Below are positions 18,523 to 26,301 of a DNA stretch of 50,586 bases, piece by piece. Source of the DNA: Vibrio genomosp. F10 str. ZF-129 (GTDB lineage Bacteria > Pseudomonadota > Gammaproteobacteria > Enterobacterales > Vibrionaceae); assembly GCF_000287055.2 (NCBI RefSeq), contig NZ_AJYQ02000121.1, positions 1 through 50,586 of the forward strand. The letters run 5' to 3'. The notes below the pieces were generated by a model. That model was given only the letters and a program-made list of their open reading frames with translations, was not told where the DNA came from and did no database searches. Numbering within the stretch: the first letter of the stretch is position 1; every line of letters begins with the position of its first letter. A program made the translations under genes and the position numbers.

Positions 18523-18960
18523 CTAGAACAATGTTTGCTGCCTTTTTTCTGGCACTTGCTGAACCTCACCATAGGTTCTTAAGCGATCCATCTTTTCGAT
18601 ATCAAGCCTCAGTTCCGTGACATAGCTGTCGCCTACTTTATAACTTCTTACGACTTCAGCACCACGAATAACGCCATCGACCGCTCCTGATGTTCGCTCG
18701 GTTCCTAAGCGTTGATCTTTAAGATCCGCTCGCCCGCTAACACGCATGCCATATACCTGCTCAGCAAGTTCTCGATAAGCGTCTATCTTTGATGCTCGCA
18801 TAGCTCTAACTTGCTTCTCTTCATCATTGACGCCTTTTTGCTCACTAATGCTCGCGTAGCCTACAGCGGTTAACCACGGGTTATCACGCATTGTTGCCAA
18901 AGGCTGACACCCCACCATGATCAACGTCGTCAATAGTACTATCCATCTACTCATCATCAA
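18523..18960 (-). CDS. flgP: Outer-membrane flagellar lipoprotein FlgP
   Basis: A 145-residue lipoprotein: signal peptide with lipobox MVGC (Cys 18), then a core with WLTAVGYASISEQKG and KIDAYRELAEQVYGMRVSG, the LPP20/FlgP pattern. In Vibrio, FlgP is needed for motility and is associated with the outer-membrane disc at the flagellar base. Three ATGs run in tandem; GGAG is spaced best for the second (18957), so the true start may be one or two codons later. It lies 3 bases after flgO. Confidence 0.9.
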   Translation of the reverse strand: MMMSRWIVLLTTLIMVGCQPLATMRDNPWLTAVGYASISEQKGVNDEEKQVRAMRASKIDAYRELAEQVYGMRVSGRADLKDQRLGTERTSGAVDGVIRGAEVVRSYKVGDSYVTELRLDIEKMDRLRTYGEVQQVPEKRQQTLF

Positions 18961-18963
18961 CTC

Positions 18964-19599
18964 CTATGGACGTAAAATCACAGTGTAAGGCTGTGTCATT
19001 GTTGGATCAGAGCGAATCAATACGCCATCTTCGGTACGCATCGAGTTTAGCGTGTCCAAATCGCGACCAATACGATCGGCAGGTAAAAACCCTTGGGCCG
19101 TCGCAACAACGACTCTCGATTGCATGCCGACTACTCGAGCATTAACTAAAACGCCACCTTCTTGACGTAACATGGTTCCCGTCAAAATGTACTGAATTTC
19201 TTGCTCTTGCGCCAAATCTTTCCAATCTCGGCTAAAAGCGAAGTCACCCTGCTGCGTCACCTGAATCGTTCCCGTCGTTTTAAAGTCGACAACCTTAAAA
19301 CCTCTGCGCTGAAACTGATGGATAAACCCCTCAGACACTGAATTCCCGAGCCAGTTAGTCGCATCCATGTTTTGTAAGTCAACAAACGACGTCACCGCGA
19401 TCGGCGTGCGTGCTGATACACTGGTGTTTGAGATAATCAAATCTTCAGTCAAGCTTTCAACGAAAAAATCCATCGTGTGGCGAGGGCTTTCCATCAGCAT
19501 AAACTGAGACCCGGCATACGGTTCTTTACCGTTATAAATCGGGGCGAAGGCACAGGCGGTCAAAAACAGCACAGGCACTAACGTTAACCATTTTTTCAT
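18964..19599 (-). CDS. flgO: Outer-membrane flagellar lipoprotein FlgO
   Basis: From 19599 it encodes 211 residues with lipobox LTAC (Cys 16) and the FlgO domain (IAVTSFVDLQNMDATNWLGN; ILTGTMLRQEGGVLVNARVV). An ATG at 19656 is in frame, but GGAG precedes 19599 and only that start gives a normal lipoprotein signal. FlgO works with FlgP at the outer membrane of the sheathed polar flagellum. A sigma-54-type site lies upstream on the same strand at 19751-19769. Confidence 0.92.
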   Translation of the reverse strand: MKKWLTLVPVLFLTACAFAPIYNGKEPYAGSQFMLMESPRHTMDFFVESLTEDLIISNTSVSARTPIAVTSFVDLQNMDATNWLGNSVSEGFIHQFQRRGFKVVDFKTTGTIQVTQQGDFAFSRDWKDLAQEQEIQYILTGTMLRQEGGVLVNARVVGMQSRVVVATAQGFLPADRIGRDLDTLNSMRTEDGVLIRSDPTMTQPYTVILRP

Positions 19600-19679
19600 T
19601 TTCTTAATCTCCAGATATAATAAGGCTTTGGAATGCCACTGCTCTTTTTTATTCAATGAATTTCATCATTAACACAATG

Positions 19680-19696
19680 TGGAACATTCCTTGCTT
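19680..19696 (+). promoter_or_regulatory. Sigma-54 promoter of flgT
   Basis: TGGAACATTCCTTGCTT has GG-N10-GC spacing and a perfect TTGCT -12 element. It lies about 85 bases upstream of the flgT ATG. It faces the minus-strand sigma-54 site of flgO. Confidence 0.75.
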
Positions 19697-19750
19697 TTCT
19701 AACTCTGCTACGAAAAAGAAAGGCAACACCTAAATCAGCTAATAAATGAA

Positions 19751-19769
19751 AAGCAATATTTGTACCCAA
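19751..19769 (-). promoter_or_regulatory. Sigma-54 promoter of flgOP
   Basis: On the minus strand GG (within TTGGG), ten bases and GC followed by TT match the RpoN pattern. The predicted start, near 19740, gives flgO a leader of about 140 bases. This leader overlaps the 5' part of the flgT transcript. Confidence 0.65.
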
Positions 19770-19782
19770 ATGGCGAATCACA

Positions 19783-20916
19783 ATGAAAAAAAATATTTTA
19801 TTCTTATTTTCAATGCTTTACTCATTAGCTTATGCATCAACACTTCAAGCCGCCTGGTATGAAGTGACTGGTGTATCAACCGTTGTCTCCTCTGAAGAGG
19901 TGGCAAGAGTCCATGCATTAGAAGACGCCATTTTTAAGGCGGTCAGCTTTTCAGGTGCAGATATAGGCAGTATCAGCAACCTGCGTCCATTTCTTGAGAG
20001 TGATCAAAAAGAGTATCAATTTACCAACCATGAAGTGCGGTATGTCCTCGTAGAGCAGCAACGTGTACGCAAAGGCGTAATGTCTGTTCGAGCACGTATT
20101 GATATCTACCCATCGGCAACAGGTTGCCATGTTAGCCAGTATAAAAAGACATTTTTGGTCGGAAACATTGATCTTGCCGCCCCTCAACAAGCCGTTATGG
20201 GGAAGATCTACCGTGTTGGGGATGATTTTGCACACGTCATCAATCGCCAGCTCGATCAAGAATCGTCGAGTTTTGTCTCTGTAGGCACCACCGACTATGA
20301 AATCAGCAAGCGCTATCCAGAACGTTTAAAAATGATCGCTCAAGATACGGGGGCTCAATACATTCTTGGTGGGGTCATTACTGACCTGACTGCAACCATT
20401 GAACAAAATTTGATTCGAGACGATGTAATAAATCGACAATTCGCCTTAGAAATGCAAATATTTGATGGCAAGACAGGCCATGAAGTCTACAGTCGCAACT
20501 ATCGAGAAGTCGCTAAGTGGCCATTTGCAAAGACCAGCCAAATCGACACGAAAAGCGCTCGTTTCTGGGCATCTACGTACGGTGAAATGATGCTTCGTGT
20601 CAGTCGGAATATCATGCTAGACCTTGAATCTGAAGTTTCATGTAAAATTAGCTTACCCGAAGTTGTTGCTCGCTTTGGTAATCAAGTCACCATCGATTTA
20701 GGTCGAATTCACGGCGTTCAAGAAGGCGATAAACTGCAGCTATGGCACACCGGATCCTTTATCGATCAAAATGGCTTACCGAGAAACAAAGTCTCTCAGA
20801 GCGACATAACACTGACCGTTTCACGCGTGTATGAAAACGAAGCTGAGTTAAAAATCGATCAACCCGATTTGGCTGGTAGTATTCAAATTGGCGACGTCAT
20901 GCATAAGATGTTGTAG
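19783..20916 (+). CDS. flgT: Flagellar H-ring protein FlgT
   Basis: A 377-residue periplasmic protein with a Sec signal peptide (about residues 1-23, cleavage near LQAAW). The N-terminal domain has WYEVTGVSTV and ALEDAIFKAVSFSGADIG, the middle domain YILGGVITDLTA, and the C-terminal domain TIDLGRIHGVQEGDKLQLWH. In Vibrio, FlgT forms the H ring around the LP ring and is needed for the T ring and stators. It is divergent from flgO, with a sigma-54-type promoter upstream. Confidence 0.94.
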   Translation: MKKNILFLFSMLYSLAYASTLQAAWYEVTGVSTVVSSEEVARVHALEDAIFKAVSFSGADIGSISNLRPFLESDQKEYQFTNHEVRYVLVEQQRVRKGVMSVRARIDIYPSATGCHVSQYKKTFLVGNIDLAAPQQAVMGKIYRVGDDFAHVINRQLDQESSSFVSVGTTDYEISKRYPERLKMIAQDTGAQYILGGVITDLTATIEQNLIRDDVINRQFALEMQIFDGKTGHEVYSRNYREVAKWPFAKTSQIDTKSARFWASTYGEMMLRVSRNIMLDLESEVSCKISLPEVVARFGNQVTIDLGRIHGVQEGDKLQLWHTGSFIDQNGLPRNKVSQSDITLTVSRVYENEAELKIDQPDLAGSIQIGDVMHKML

Positions 20917-20937
20917 GTAATTAACACCATAGAACAC

Positions 20938-21014
20938 GCTCTCTTGGCACAGCTGGATAGCGCAGCCCCCTCCTAAGGGGCAGGTCACAGGTTCGAATCC
21001 TGTAGAGAGCGCCA
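20938..21014 (+). tRNA. tRNA-Arg (anticodon CCU)
   Basis: A complete 77-base tRNA including an encoded CCA. The acceptor GCTCTCT pairs with AGAGAGC; the T arm is ACAGG-TTCGAAT-CCTGT. The anticodon stem CCCC/GGGG holds loop CTCCTAA with anticodon CCT. It reads AGG codons. It marks the boundary between the flagellar block and the variable region carrying the APE cluster. Confidence 0.95.
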
Positions 21015-21023
21015 TATAAAACA

Positions 21024-21060
21024 ATGCCTTAGTAGCTTATGCTGCTAAGGCATTTTTATT
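21024..21060 (+). terminator. Terminator after tRNA-Arg
   Basis: A 13-bp stem with one mismatched or wobble position (21024-21036 with 21041-21053, loop TTAT) is followed by TTTTTATT. It starts 10 bases after the tRNA. Confidence 0.88.
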
Positions 21061-21179
21061 CCTTATAAAATCTTCACACGACTCTGATTTTTGCAACTAT
21101 GATTGAAGTAGACTTCAGCTTCATTCGGTAAAGTATTTACTGCACAACAACGCATAATAAGTTCATTGCAAAAACAATT

Positions 21180-21686
21180 ATGAAAAAAAGCAATCTCATT
21201 ACGAATACTGGCCACCGCTTTATCTCAAAAGCCAAAACGGCGTATAAGATCCATATACACACGCCCGACGATAGCGTGCTTCATCGCTCGGTTGGATACA
21301 TACGTATTGGTGATAAAAAAGGCCTAAAAAAAGCCATTAAGCTTCGCAACGAACTCGGCAGCGCAATGTGGGGCAAATTTTGGCGTCGGTTACTCAAAGA
21401 TCCTTATTTAATGACTCGGCTCCCCCACTCCCTTGAGCCCAAGATCATTTTTAAACCTCGCCCAACTCGGGATGAACCCAATAAAAAAGATGAATGCTAC
21501 ATTGCGGCTTGGAGAACGTATGATCAGACAGGAAAACTCGTTTATAAGAGCGTCGTGTGTTCGATCAGTAAACATGGTCGATTAGGTGCTTACACCAAGA
21601 CCAAAAAAGCATTACTGGAAGCAAACAAAGAAAATTTAGAAATTTTAGAATTTATGGGGCGTTTAAACAGTATCGATTTAAAATAG
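21180..21686 (+). CDS. Hypothetical protein with two AP2-like repeats
   Basis: A 168-residue basic protein without signal peptide or membrane segment. Two parts look alike: residues about 20-60 (SVGYIRIGDKKGLKKAIKLR) and about 105-150 (VVCSISKHGRLGAYTKTKKA). Each has a two- or three-strand sheet pattern followed by a Lys/Ala-rich helix, as in AP2/ERF-type DNA-binding domains. I recall similar proteins widely in Vibrio under uninformative names, but no function is known to me. It stands alone between the tRNA-Arg terminator and a bidirectional terminator. A DNA-binding role is inference. Confidence 0.75.
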   Translation: MKKSNLITNTGHRFISKAKTAYKIHIHTPDDSVLHRSVGYIRIGDKKGLKKAIKLRNELGSAMWGKFWRRLLKDPYLMTRLPHSLEPKIIFKPRPTRDEPNKKDECYIAAWRTYDQTGKLVYKSVVCSISKHGRLGAYTKTKKALLEANKENLEILEFMGRLNSIDLK

Positions 21687-21764
21687 AATTGCTCCCAATA
21701 CAGGGAGATAGGTCAATATAGCGAGAAAGGTTAGAGTTCCACTTTTTCAAGACACCCTTGATAT

Positions 21765-21798
21765 AAAAACAGACGCATTGCGGCTGCTTTTATTTTTT
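21765..21798. terminator. Bidirectional terminator between the AP2-like gene and the APE tailoring unit
   Basis: A 12-base stem (21765-21776 with 21780-21791, loop ATT) with one or two imperfect pairs has A-rich and T-rich flanks on both strands. It fits the ends of the two converging transcripts. Confidence 0.6.
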
Positions 21799-21850
21799 AC
21801 ATTAAACGTGCGTGACTTTTTAGCATGTATTCAACGACCAAATAGACCAC

Positions 21851-23092
21851 CTAGCTTCGACATATCTCTGCCAATGTCGCCAATCGACGCTGCGACTCTT
21901 TCACGTAAGGATTAGTTTGATCCCAAGCGTAGCCCGCTAAAATCGAGCATACCATCTGTTTAATTTTGGGATTTGGATCTTGATAAAAAATCACATCCTG
22001 CAAAGTACCTGAGTACCAGCCCTCAACATACGTTCTAAACGTGTTTACGCCAACCATCAATGGATCGGCATAATCACGATCCCAATCAACCTTCTCACCA
22101 TTGAGCTGCTTTTCCACGCACTCAACCGCAAACTGAGCCGACTTCATCGCAATCGTCACGCCTGATGAAAACACAGGATCAAGGAACTCACCGGCATTAC
22201 CCAGCAGCGCATACTTATCTGTTGCAAGGTGCTTTACGTTGGCAGAATAACCACCAATTTCGCCCGCAGGGTTCGGATACTCTGCATTTGCTAATATTTC
22301 AGCCAAACCCGGCTCTTCCGTTGCCAGTTGCTTAATAGCGGCAATCTTATCTTGTGGGTATGATTCAAAGAACTTAGGCTCCCCGACTACACCAAACGAA
22401 GACACTCCGTTACTAAACGGGATCAACCAATACCAAACGTCAGGATTGGTCGGGTGCACCGAGATCAGGATTTTGTTTCGATCATATTCAAGGTCGGTAT
22501 CAACCTCTGCAATATGATCGTTAATATGCGTGAAAATAGCTTTACGTGGAGGAAGCGATGATGGCTCTTCTAAATCAAGCATCTTAGGTAGCACGCGACC
22601 AAATCCACTGCCGTCCAGCACGTATTGAGCCTCTAGCTGATAGCGTTCTCCATCAAGCACTTGTACGTCTAAAATGGTGCTGTCTTCAGTGAAGTTAATA
22701 CCCATCAACTCATGTTGATAATCAATAGTAACGCCTTGTGCTTCGGCTGTGTCTGCTAACACCTTATCAAAGGCCCCTCGCTGAACCTGAAACGTAGTTC
22801 CCGGCCCAGCAGAGAACTTATCTTCAAAATTAAATGCGGTGTACACGCCATTTTTACGAAAAGCGGCACCATCTTTGAATTGGAAGTTGGCGTCAGCCAC
22901 CGCTTCGCTCATGCCAGCTTGTTCAATCACTTCCATGCAAGCCGGTAACAAGCTTTCACCAATAGAAAAGCGCGGGAAAAGGCTCTTTTCAATCACTCGA
23001 ACATCGATGCCTTTTTTATGAAGCAAAGACGCAGCAATAGACCCTGACGGCCCAGCTCCGATGATCACTACTTGAGTTGACAGTTTTTTCAT
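21851..23092 (-). CDS. APE-associated flavin-dependent oxidoreductase, halogenase-like
   Basis: A 413-residue FAD enzyme. The Rossmann motif GAGPSG is at residues 12-17 and GESLLP at 45-50. Lys73 lies in QFKDGA, the place where flavin halogenases carry the catalytic Lys. W220-x-W222-x-I224-P225 (WYWLIP) matches the halogenase WxWxIP motif, and LDPVFSSGV near 294-302 matches the flavin/halide loop of phenol-type members. It could halogenate or otherwise oxidise the aryl head group or a precursor. Homologues are often annotated only as NAD(P)/FAD oxidoreductases, so the chemistry is unproven. It is 24 bases downstream of the methyltransferase gene, in the divergent APE unit. Confidence 0.85.
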   Translation of the reverse strand: MKKLSTQVVIIGAGPSGSIAASLLHKKGIDVRVIEKSLFPRFSIGESLLPACMEVIEQAGMSEAVADANFQFKDGAAFRKNGVYTAFNFEDKFSAGPGTTFQVQRGAFDKVLADTAEAQGVTIDYQHELMGINFTEDSTILDVQVLDGERYQLEAQYVLDGSGFGRVLPKMLDLEEPSSLPPRKAIFTHINDHIAEVDTDLEYDRNKILISVHPTNPDVWYWLIPFSNGVSSFGVVGEPKFFESYPQDKIAAIKQLATEEPGLAEILANAEYPNPAGEIGGYSANVKHLATDKYALLGNAGEFLDPVFSSGVTIAMKSAQFAVECVEKQLNGEKVDWDRDYADPLMVGVNTFRTYVEGWYSGTLQDVIFYQDPNPKIKQMVCSILAGYAWDQTNPYVKESQRRLATLAEICRS

Positions 23093-23116
23093 TAATTTAA
23101 GCCATGTTTGTTATTT

Positions 23117-24190
23117 TTATTGCGCGCCAGCTTTCAATTCAAGAAGCGTATGACCAAGGCCGATATCGTCGGTACGGGTCACCACTTCAAAGCCAGCTTC
23201 TTCAACGATCTCTAGGAAATCTTCACTGCGGTAAAAACGGCTGTTGCCGTTGGCCAAGCAAGTGAAGTAAAGCGACGTCGCGTTTAAGCTATAAGAAGCC
23301 GCATCGTATTTCTGTGCATCCCAAAACAGTTCAAGGATATAGACAGTCGCGTCTTCTGACATATGAGAGCGAACACGCTTTAATATGCTCAGAATCTCCA
23401 TTGGCGAGAAGCAATCAAGGAACTGGCTCATCCACCACACATCCGCGCCCGTCGGCAGCGCTTGCTGTTTATCGAGCATATTGGCTGGGAATGGAGTCAC
23501 TCGGTCTCGATGGCCATGTAGTGTCGCGTTTGCCATTGCCATTTCTAGTTGCTGTGGCAAATCAACAATCGTCACTTCAACGTCGGAGTCATGGTTGCAG
23601 CACTGCATTGCCCACTTACCGGTGTTACCACCGATATCCACCAGCGATTTAGGTTTCTTGCTGAAGACTTTCTCAAGCAAAACAGGGAACGAACGGTCCG
23701 AATAAAAGTGATCGAACTTAAACCAACTCTCTTTTGCTTTTTCTGGCAATTGAGACAAGCCTTGGTAAATGGTTTCCCAATCACCCAGTTCCTTCAGGCC
23801 GGCAGGTGTGCCTTCTTCAATCGCTTCGGTTAGATGCATCATCGCTGCGTAACAAACATCGGCTGTGAAATCCATGTTTGCGTTGGTCATACCATCGTGC
23901 AGAAGGTAAAAACCAAGGTTGGCCATTTTATAGTTAGGTTTGTCCCAAGTAACAATATGAGCACTTAACGCCATATCAAGCAGAACTTTTACGCCGTACT
24001 CAGATACGCCCGTTATTTCCGAAAGAGTCTCTGCAGGTAAACCATCATTACCCGCGTCATCTAACGCTTTCAAGATACCTAAATCACGAAGTGTACGGGC
24101 AGTATGAAAAACAATGGGAGCGAAAGACAATTTCTGCGCTTCTGTTTTTGCTTCTAATGCGTTGAATGGATCTAATTTATATTCCGACAC
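23117..24190 (-). CDS. APE cluster SAM-dependent methyltransferase (ApeB-like)
   Basis: A 357-residue class I methyltransferase. Residues about 25-95 form a winged-helix dimerisation domain as in O-methyltransferases. The SAM-binding motif is DIGGNTGKW (185-193), followed by VTIVDLPQQLEMA and a C-terminal LFWDAQKYD segment. The start codon is GTG, with AGG 9 bases upstream. It lies in an aryl-polyene cluster and probably methylates the aromatic head or its precursor; O- versus C-methylation cannot be decided here. It is co-directional with the halogenase-like gene and the small lipoprotein. Confidence 0.87.
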   Translation of the reverse strand: MSEYKLDPFNALEAKTEAQKLSFAPIVFHTARTLRDLGILKALDDAGNDGLPAETLSEITGVSEYGVKVLLDMALSAHIVTWDKPNYKMANLGFYLLHDGMTNANMDFTADVCYAAMMHLTEAIEEGTPAGLKELGDWETIYQGLSQLPEKAKESWFKFDHFYSDRSFPVLLEKVFSKKPKSLVDIGGNTGKWAMQCCNHDSDVEVTIVDLPQQLEMAMANATLHGHRDRVTPFPANMLDKQQALPTGADVWWMSQFLDCFSPMEILSILKRVRSHMSEDATVYILELFWDAQKYDAASYSLNATSLYFTCLANGNSRFYRSEDFLEIVEEAGFEVVTRTDDIGLGHTLLELKAGAQ

Positions 24191-24218
24191 GAAAAACCTA
24201 ACTTAAAATAATAGAGGA

Positions 24219-24608
24219 TTACTCAGCTGCCATTAGTGCAAGCTTACGTTTAATATCAACGTTTAAGTTATTAACCCAACGGTTGTAATTACGGTGTATT
24301 TCACCATCGTCGTACTTCAAATTCTCTGATTCAACGTAAAGAATAGAGTAAAACTTGTCACTATAAGGAATTTCAATCACAGCGTGGTGCGAACGAACAT
24401 ACAACTCAGCACGGATCAAACCTGGCTTTATTTCTGAAACCAACCAGCCTCGATTTTCAGCCGATTCATAAATAGCTGATTTCACCTGTTTACTTTGAAG
24501 ATTAAGTGCAACTGGAGTATCCTCAACATTCATTACAGGTTGGACACGTCCACACCCTGCAAGAACGAATATGAATAACATTGAAACGGCTATTTTTAGT
24601 AATTTCAT
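24219..24608 (-). CDS. Small lipoprotein heading the divergent APE unit
   Basis: A 129-residue protein with a lipoprotein signal peptide (lipobox LAGC, Cys 19) and a compact domain containing SAIYESAENRGWLVSEIKPG and HHAVIEIPYSDKFYSILYV. Comparable lipoproteins occur next to APE methyltransferase genes, but I know of no assigned function. A role in product placement in the envelope is inference. It is the first gene of the minus-strand unit, 72 bases from the start of the main operon. That gap must hold promoters for both directions. Confidence 0.75.
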   Translation of the reverse strand: MKLLKIAVSMLFIFVLAGCGRVQPVMNVEDTPVALNLQSKQVKSAIYESAENRGWLVSEIKPGLIRAELYVRSHHAVIEIPYSDKFYSILYVESENLKYDDGEIHRNYNRWVNNLNVDIKRKLALMAAE

Positions 24609-24680
24609 TTAAATTCCTTACCTGTGTTTATTTATAAGCACGCATAGTATTTAGTTAGACCCAAAGCAAATCAATACTCT

Positions 24681-25430
24681 ATGTCAAATCAATCCCAATT
24701 AATGTCGTTTAATATTGAGAAATGGTCTGCAAATTCTGCCGGTCTCAATTCTGTTGCCCAATGGCAAGCGTGGAGCGCTAATTTAGATTGGCCACAAGAT
24801 GGCTCAACTGAATTTAAAGCTATTCCTCCAATGATGCGCCGCCGAATGAGTGTGCAAAGTAAGCTTGCCGTCCAAACCGCATTAACGCTATTAAAAGACA
24901 CCTCGGTTGATTTTCTGGTTTTTGCCAGCCGACATGGTGAGCTGCACCGAACTGCCACATTGATTCAATCAATCTTAGAAGGTGATGACGCCTCACCAAT
25001 GGCGTTCTCGCAGTCGGTGCACAATACCGCTGCTGGTCTCACAACGATTGCCGCAAAAGCGCCGATTCCACTGACCTCTATCGCTGCTGGGCAAGATACT
25101 TTCCACAATGCTCTGATCGAAGCTTATCTTTACCTACATCAGTATCCGTCACATCGTGTGCTCGTCATTGATTTCGACCAGCCTTTGCCTGAGCTTTACC
25201 AAGAATACGAAACACAACACTATGCTGATTATGCTCTGGGCTTAGTGCTCACGACTGGCAGTGAATACTCTATTACTAGAACAGTAGAAGCCAACCAAGC
25301 ATCTTCCGGGTTACCACAAGGGCTACAAACGCTCCAACATATCTTATTGGGTACAAATAAGTGGACTCTTGCTGGCAAGCACCAAACTTGGTCGTGGATA
25401 AATAACGCCAAGACAGGAAAACAGCAATGA
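24681..25430 (+). CDS. APE ketosynthase-like chain-length factor (ApeC-like)
   Basis: A 249-residue protein similar to the N-terminal half of a beta-ketoacyl synthase. It has MMRRRMSVQSKLAVQTALTL and SVHNTAAGLTTIAAKAPIPL, but no active-site Cys is visible at the nucleophile position and no downstream HGTAT His motif. In APE systems this subunit pairs with a full ketosynthase to set chain length. There is no strong Shine-Dalgarno before the ATG; a second in-frame ATG lies at 24702. It is the first gene of the operon and overlaps the next by 4 bases. Confidence 0.85.
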   Translation: MSNQSQLMSFNIEKWSANSAGLNSVAQWQAWSANLDWPQDGSTEFKAIPPMMRRRMSVQSKLAVQTALTLLKDTSVDFLVFASRHGELHRTATLIQSILEGDDASPMAFSQSVHNTAAGLTTIAAKAPIPLTSIAAGQDTFHNALIEAYLYLHQYPSHRVLVIDFDQPLPELYQEYETQHYADYALGLVLTTGSEYSITRTVEANQASSGLPQGLQTLQHILLGTNKWTLAGKHQTWSWINNAKTGKQQ

Positions 25431-26197
25431 GCAAGTTAGGGCAATATTGGCGAGTGTTTGCGACAGGATTCTGCTTTACCACCTTTGGGCTAGGAGGCTT
25501 AGTATTAAGCTTCTTAATCTTACCTTCTATTGCAATAACGACACCCAATACCATTGAAAGAGAGCTCAAAGTTCAGCGACTGATTCGTTTCTCCTTCAAT
25601 GCTTTTTGCCAAATCATGAAGTTCACAGGCGCAATTGATTACAGAATTGATGGCGCCGAACTGCTACGCGAAGATCGCAACTGCATCATCGTTGCCAACC
25701 ATCCGAGCTTAATCGACTATGTGCTGATCGCCTCTCAACTTCCTCAATGTGATTGCCTCGTTAAAGCGGCCATTTGGGGAAACCCTTTTATGAAAAGGAT
25801 TGTCAAAGCGGCGGGGTACATACCTAACCAAGCACCTGATGATCTTTTAGAGCGCTGTGAAGAACGTTTCTCACGTGGCAACGTGTTGCTTGTTTTTCCT
25901 GAAGGAACTCGCACAACGCCAGGGATTGAACCATCACTACAACGTGGTGCGGCACAAATAGCCACTCGAACGCAAACCGATTTACGCGTCATTCACATTA
26001 CGGTTTCTCCGACATTTTTAACGAAAGAGAAAAAATGGTATCAAGTTCCTGCTACGAAACCCTTTTTTCATGTCGCGGTGAAAGGTAAAATAGAAGTCGC
26101 ACCATTTATTGAGAATTCGAACAACTTAACTTCGGCAGCAAGACGCCTTAACCATCATCTTGCACAAAGTATTTTCCCTTCCGAAGAAAGTATTTAG
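25427..26197 (+). CDS. APE 1-acyl-glycerol-3-phosphate-type acyltransferase (ApeD-like)
   Basis: A 256-residue LPLAT/PlsC-family enzyme. The N-terminus has a membrane segment (about residues 8-35). The catalytic block I is IIVANHPSLIDYV (HPSLID, an HX4D motif) and the Pro/Gly block is VFPEGTRTTPG. In APE clusters it is thought to attach the polyene chain to a glycerolipid-type carrier, or to prepare that acceptor. It overlaps the preceding gene by 4 bases. Confidence 0.9.
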   Translation: MSKLGQYWRVFATGFCFTTFGLGGLVLSFLILPSIAITTPNTIERELKVQRLIRFSFNAFCQIMKFTGAIDYRIDGAELLREDRNCIIVANHPSLIDYVLIASQLPQCDCLVKAAIWGNPFMKRIVKAAGYIPNQAPDDLLERCEERFSRGNVLLVFPEGTRTTPGIEPSLQRGAAQIATRTQTDLRVIHITVSPTFLTKEKKWYQVPATKPFFHVAVKGKIEVAPFIENSNNLTSAARRLNHHLAQSIFPSEESI

Positions 26198-26301
26198 CTC
26201 CTTAATAAAACAACGGCGATATCGCATTTCGAAAATACAACGCATAATGTAGAATCGCCCCCTTGAAGCAGTATTTCAGATAAAGCACTAAGTAGGCCAA
26301 A

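Noticed and set aside
20938..21014. tRNA-Arg as attachment site of an integrated island carrying the APE genes
   Set aside because: I found no second copy of the tRNA 3' end near the right edge of the cluster and no integrase gene, so classic site-specific integration is not supported within this window.
24609..24680. ops/JUMPstart element for RfaH control before the APE operon
   Set aside because: No GGCGGTAG-type core is present in the gap or in the leader region.
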